NCBI GenBank assembly: GCA_030949565.1
Contig: JAUZSK010000027.1
Location: 1-64,000, forward strand
Direction of reading: 5' to 3'
Origin: Enterobacterales bacterium
GTDB lineage: Bacteria > Pseudomonadota > Gammaproteobacteria > Enterobacterales > Kangiellaceae
DNA: 64,000 nt
Under the pieces are notes generated by a model, which saw only the letters and a list, made by a program, of their open reading frames with translations, was not told the DNA's origin and did no database searches. Made by a program: the position numbers and the translations under genes. Shown here piece by piece: positions 63,907 through 64,000 of this stretch (within the stretch, counting starts at the first letter, position 1; each line of letters opens with the position of its first letter).

Positions 63907-64000
63907 ATCGAGTCCTTTACAGTTATTAATCCAGATAAAATAAATTTGTTATATTTTAAGTATATCACTTAATTAGTTGAAGTCCTAAACCGTCTTAATC

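Noticed and set aside
62458-64000. CRISPR array next to the CARF genes
   Set aside because: No regularly spaced direct repeats were seen in this or any other part of the window; the CARF call rests on protein motifs only.
1-64000. tRNA or rRNA genes
   Set aside because: No rRNA-like stretch or recognisable tRNA cloverleaf was seen by reading; a tRNAscan-SE run would be needed to exclude a tRNA formally.

Overview
This 64 kb window comes from a gammaproteobacterial-type chromosome. The genus cannot be fixed from sequence alone. Conserved housekeeping blocks are putP, pdxB, folE, mnmC, rpoE-rseA-rseC, nadB, hppA/ppa, pspA/pspC, dusA, dnaB and rpsF-rpsR-rplI. Two accessory regions interrupt them. 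(1) About 3.4-30 kb: six type II toxin-antitoxin loci (BrnTA, HigBA, HipBA, VapBC, CcdAB, ParE-like), an ISAs1-type IS, an IS3-type IS, a group II intron, a decayed RAYT gene carrying two small hairpin modules, a ~140 bp dispersed MITE-like repeat family, and two attC-like palindromes. (2) About 55.2-64 kb, minus strand: an IS-bordered cluster encoding a TIGR02710-like CARF-HEPN protein, a large ankyrin-repeat protein, a second CARF-like protein whose frame appears to run into a SAM-methyltransferase-containing ORF, and an AlkB-family dioxygenase overlapping that ORF. Region 2 is the best candidate for an undescribed system: a CARF-sensor cluster with a methyltransferase and a demethylase-type enzyme, and no cas gene or CRISPR array visible in the window. 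An important caveat is that many genes, including essential dnaB, are split by small indels, usually in homopolymers. This looks like residual sequencing error, so several split ORFs should be read as single proteins.
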